Assembly (NCBI RefSeq): GCF_010894455.1
Contig: NZ_JAAIXY010000020.1
Span: 57,136-121,135, forward strand
Direction of reading: 5' to 3'
DNA length: 64,000 nt
DNA from: Myxococcus eversor
Lineage (GTDB): Bacteria; Myxococcota; Myxococcia; Myxococcales; Myxococcaceae
In this document: positions 62,924 through 64,000 of the stretch, one piece after another
Layout of the letters: every line of letters starts with the position of its first letter
How positions within the stretch are numbered: position 1 is the first letter of the stretch
Program-made: the position numbers and the translations under genes
The notes under the pieces: model-generated
Seen by the model: the letters and a program-made list of their open reading frames with translations, nothing else
Told to the model about the DNA's origin: nothing
Databases searched by the model: none

Positions 62924-63364
62924 TCAGTGGACCTGCGAGGGGGACTCGGAGTCGACGGACACCTCGCGCATCAGCTCCGCGGTCTCCTCCGCGCCCAACT
63001 GCTTCACCAGGTCCGCCTGCGCCACCATGCCGCAGACGGAGCCTTCGTCATCGAGCACCACCATGCGACGGACCTGGCTCTGCTCCATCAACTCCAGGCA
63101 GTCCTCCAGGCTGGTGTCGCGATACACGGTGGCCGCGGGAGTGGACATCGCATCGCTCACGTTGAGCATGTAGGGGTCCTTCCCCTTGGCGATGATGCGA
63201 CAGGTGATGTCCCTGTCAGTGATGACGCCGATGGGCCTGTTGTCCACGTCGATGATGGGCAGGGCCCCGCAGTCGCATTCCACCATCCACCGCGCCGCCT
63301 GCTCGATGCCGGTGTCCGGCAGGCAGGTGACGGGGTTCTCGGACATGACTTCTTCGACGTTCAT
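62924..63364 (-). CDS. Two-CBS-domain protein, 146 aa
   Basis: The protein is a pair of CBS domains: VEEVMSENPVTCLPDTGIEQAARWM / PIGVITDRDITCRIIA, and VSDAMSTPAATVYRDTSLEDCLELM / VCGMVAQADLVKQL. Such pairs bind adenine nucleotides or S-adenosylmethionine and act as energy sensors. The ITDRDI and Asp/Thr near the phosphate site are kept. GGGAGG precedes the ATG at 63364; a much longer frame reading upstream is not supported. Confidence 0.9.
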   Translation of the reverse strand: MNVEEVMSENPVTCLPDTGIEQAARWMVECDCGALPIIDVDNRPIGVITDRDITCRIIAKGKDPYMLNVSDAMSTPAATVYRDTSLEDCLELMEQSQVRRMVVLDDEGSVCGMVAQADLVKQLGAEETAELMREVSVDSESPSQVH

Positions 63365-63510
63365 GGCGGCCTCCCGGGGCGTATGACTCTCCCCGGGAAG
63401 GTGGACCTCTTCGCGGAAGGCGACAGGGTGAGTCCAGAGCGTCCGCCGTTCGGTCGGCCCGGGATGCGGGGGCGTGGTTCGAGGACTGGCCAGCGACGGG
63501 GCGAGGGGCG

Positions 63511-64000
63511 TCAGTCGTGGGGAAGTCGCTGCTCGTACTCGGCTTCGAGTCGGGCATGCGTGGACCAGAAGCCCCGAGGCTCCCGACCGGAGAGACGGTC
63601 GTCGAGGATGCCCAGGTGCGTGTCCCAGCCGCTGGCGACGTTGACCCGGTCGGCGCGAGTGACGAGCCGGCGGTGCGTGAGGACGAGCAGCACCTCGGTG
63701 CCGCGCTCGCTCAGCTCGAACGTCACCTCGGAGGGAGCGCCCGTCTGCTCGGCCCAGGTGTAGCTCAGCGCGTGGGGAGGCTCGTAGCGGGTGACGTGAC
63801 CGATGTGCCGGTGGCCATCGCGCATGACCTCGTAGCGCTTGGGCACGGGCTCGTGGGAGAGCGTGGAGTGGAGGAAGCGCAGCTCGACGCGGCCTCCCTC
63901 GCGCGGCTCCAGCGCTCCTGCCGCCAGCCACTGACCGCGCTTCTCCGAGTCCGTGAGGAACTCCCAGACGCGTTCGATGGGCCCGGGCAACACGCGCTCC
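63511..64000 (-). CDS. SRPBCC (AHSA1-like) protein, start beyond the window
   Basis: The frame stays open to the right edge (ERVLPGPIERVWEFLTDSEKRGQWLA), so the start lies outside. It has the SRPBCC helix-grip pattern with PHALSYTWAEQTGAPSEVTFELSERGTEVLLVLTHRRL and the C-terminal helix GWDTHLGILDDRLSG. This family binds hydrophobic ligands; the AHSA1-like subgroup has many uncharacterised bacterial members, often next to ArsR regulators. Nothing more can be said of its partner. Confidence 0.85.
   Translation of the reverse strand, partial: ERVLPGPIERVWEFLTDSEKRGQWLAAGALEPREGGRVELRFLHSTLSHEPVPKRYEVMRDGHRHIGHVTRYEPPHALSYTWAEQTGAPSEVTFELSERGTEVLLVLTHRRLVTRADRVNVASGWDTHLGILDDRLSGREPRGFWSTHARLEAEYEQRLPHD

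Overview
The window is about 70% GC, gene-dense and rich in predicted lipoproteins. It looks like a chromosomal segment from a delta-proteobacterial predator of the Myxococcaceae (Myxococcus, Corallococcus or a relative). The main pointers are a lipoprotein toxin / double-CXXCG immunity pair of the type described only in myxobacteria, a Hanks-type kinase with extra domains, several giant proteins, and many lipoproteins with lineage-specific architecture. No rRNA, tRNA, CRISPR array, transposase or integrase was seen. No gap between genes exceeds 300 bases; the longest are about 270 (12719-12989) and 240 (13344-13582), and both are described below.

Layout. 1-3769: a PLP-dependent decarboxylase 3' end, then a markedly lower-GC, oppositely oriented NACHT NTPase gene, then a second, 5'-truncated copy of the same decarboxylase 3' end. 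The two copies form a near-perfect direct repeat, so this looks like a recently inserted defence islet. 3938-9555: a serine-hydrolase lipoprotein, a B12-binding radical SAM enzyme, a Sit-like lipoprotein toxin with its immunity gene, and three small unknown genes. 9756-12718: the glyoxylate-shunt operon aceB-aceA, ending at a strong hairpin. 12990-18002: a PspC-like protein, a P450 translationally coupled to an ABM-fold monooxygenase, fumC, clpP and a lipoprotein. 18003-27921: envelope and lipid genes (5'-nucleotidase family lipoprotein, DUF3293, a predicted outer-membrane protein, a repeat protein, a SnoaL-like lipoprotein, an acyl-CoA dehydrogenase with an extra N-terminal domain, cardiolipin-synthase-like PLD), endonuclease III and a GNAT acetyltransferase.

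28125-47702 is dominated by two giants: a 1906-residue polytopic membrane protein with an N-terminal zinc ribbon, and a 3182-residue TPR protein. The TPR gene is divergent from a kinase fused to a class III cyclase-homology domain whose catalytic residues are partly lost. 47723-49709 is a tightly overlapping lipoprotein-queC-VanX-like unit. 49831-53791 is a three-gene signalling unit: a YfbK-like secreted protein that lacks its vWA domain, a histidine kinase and an OmpR-type regulator. 53799-56578 encodes a predicted protein-arginine deiminase lipoprotein and a HEAT-like partner. 56823-62022 holds a DUF1800/DUF1501 pair split by an inactive-looking site-2 protease homologue and an unknown protein. 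The window ends with an alpha/beta hydrolase, a CBS-domain protein and an SRPBCC protein cut by the window edge.

Overlapping start/stop codons (SitA/SitI, P450/ABM, lipoprotein/queC/VanX, HK/RR, PAD/HEAT) give the firmest operon calls. GC-rich hairpins mark most convergent gene ends. All functions are read from sequence motifs only; no database search was possible.
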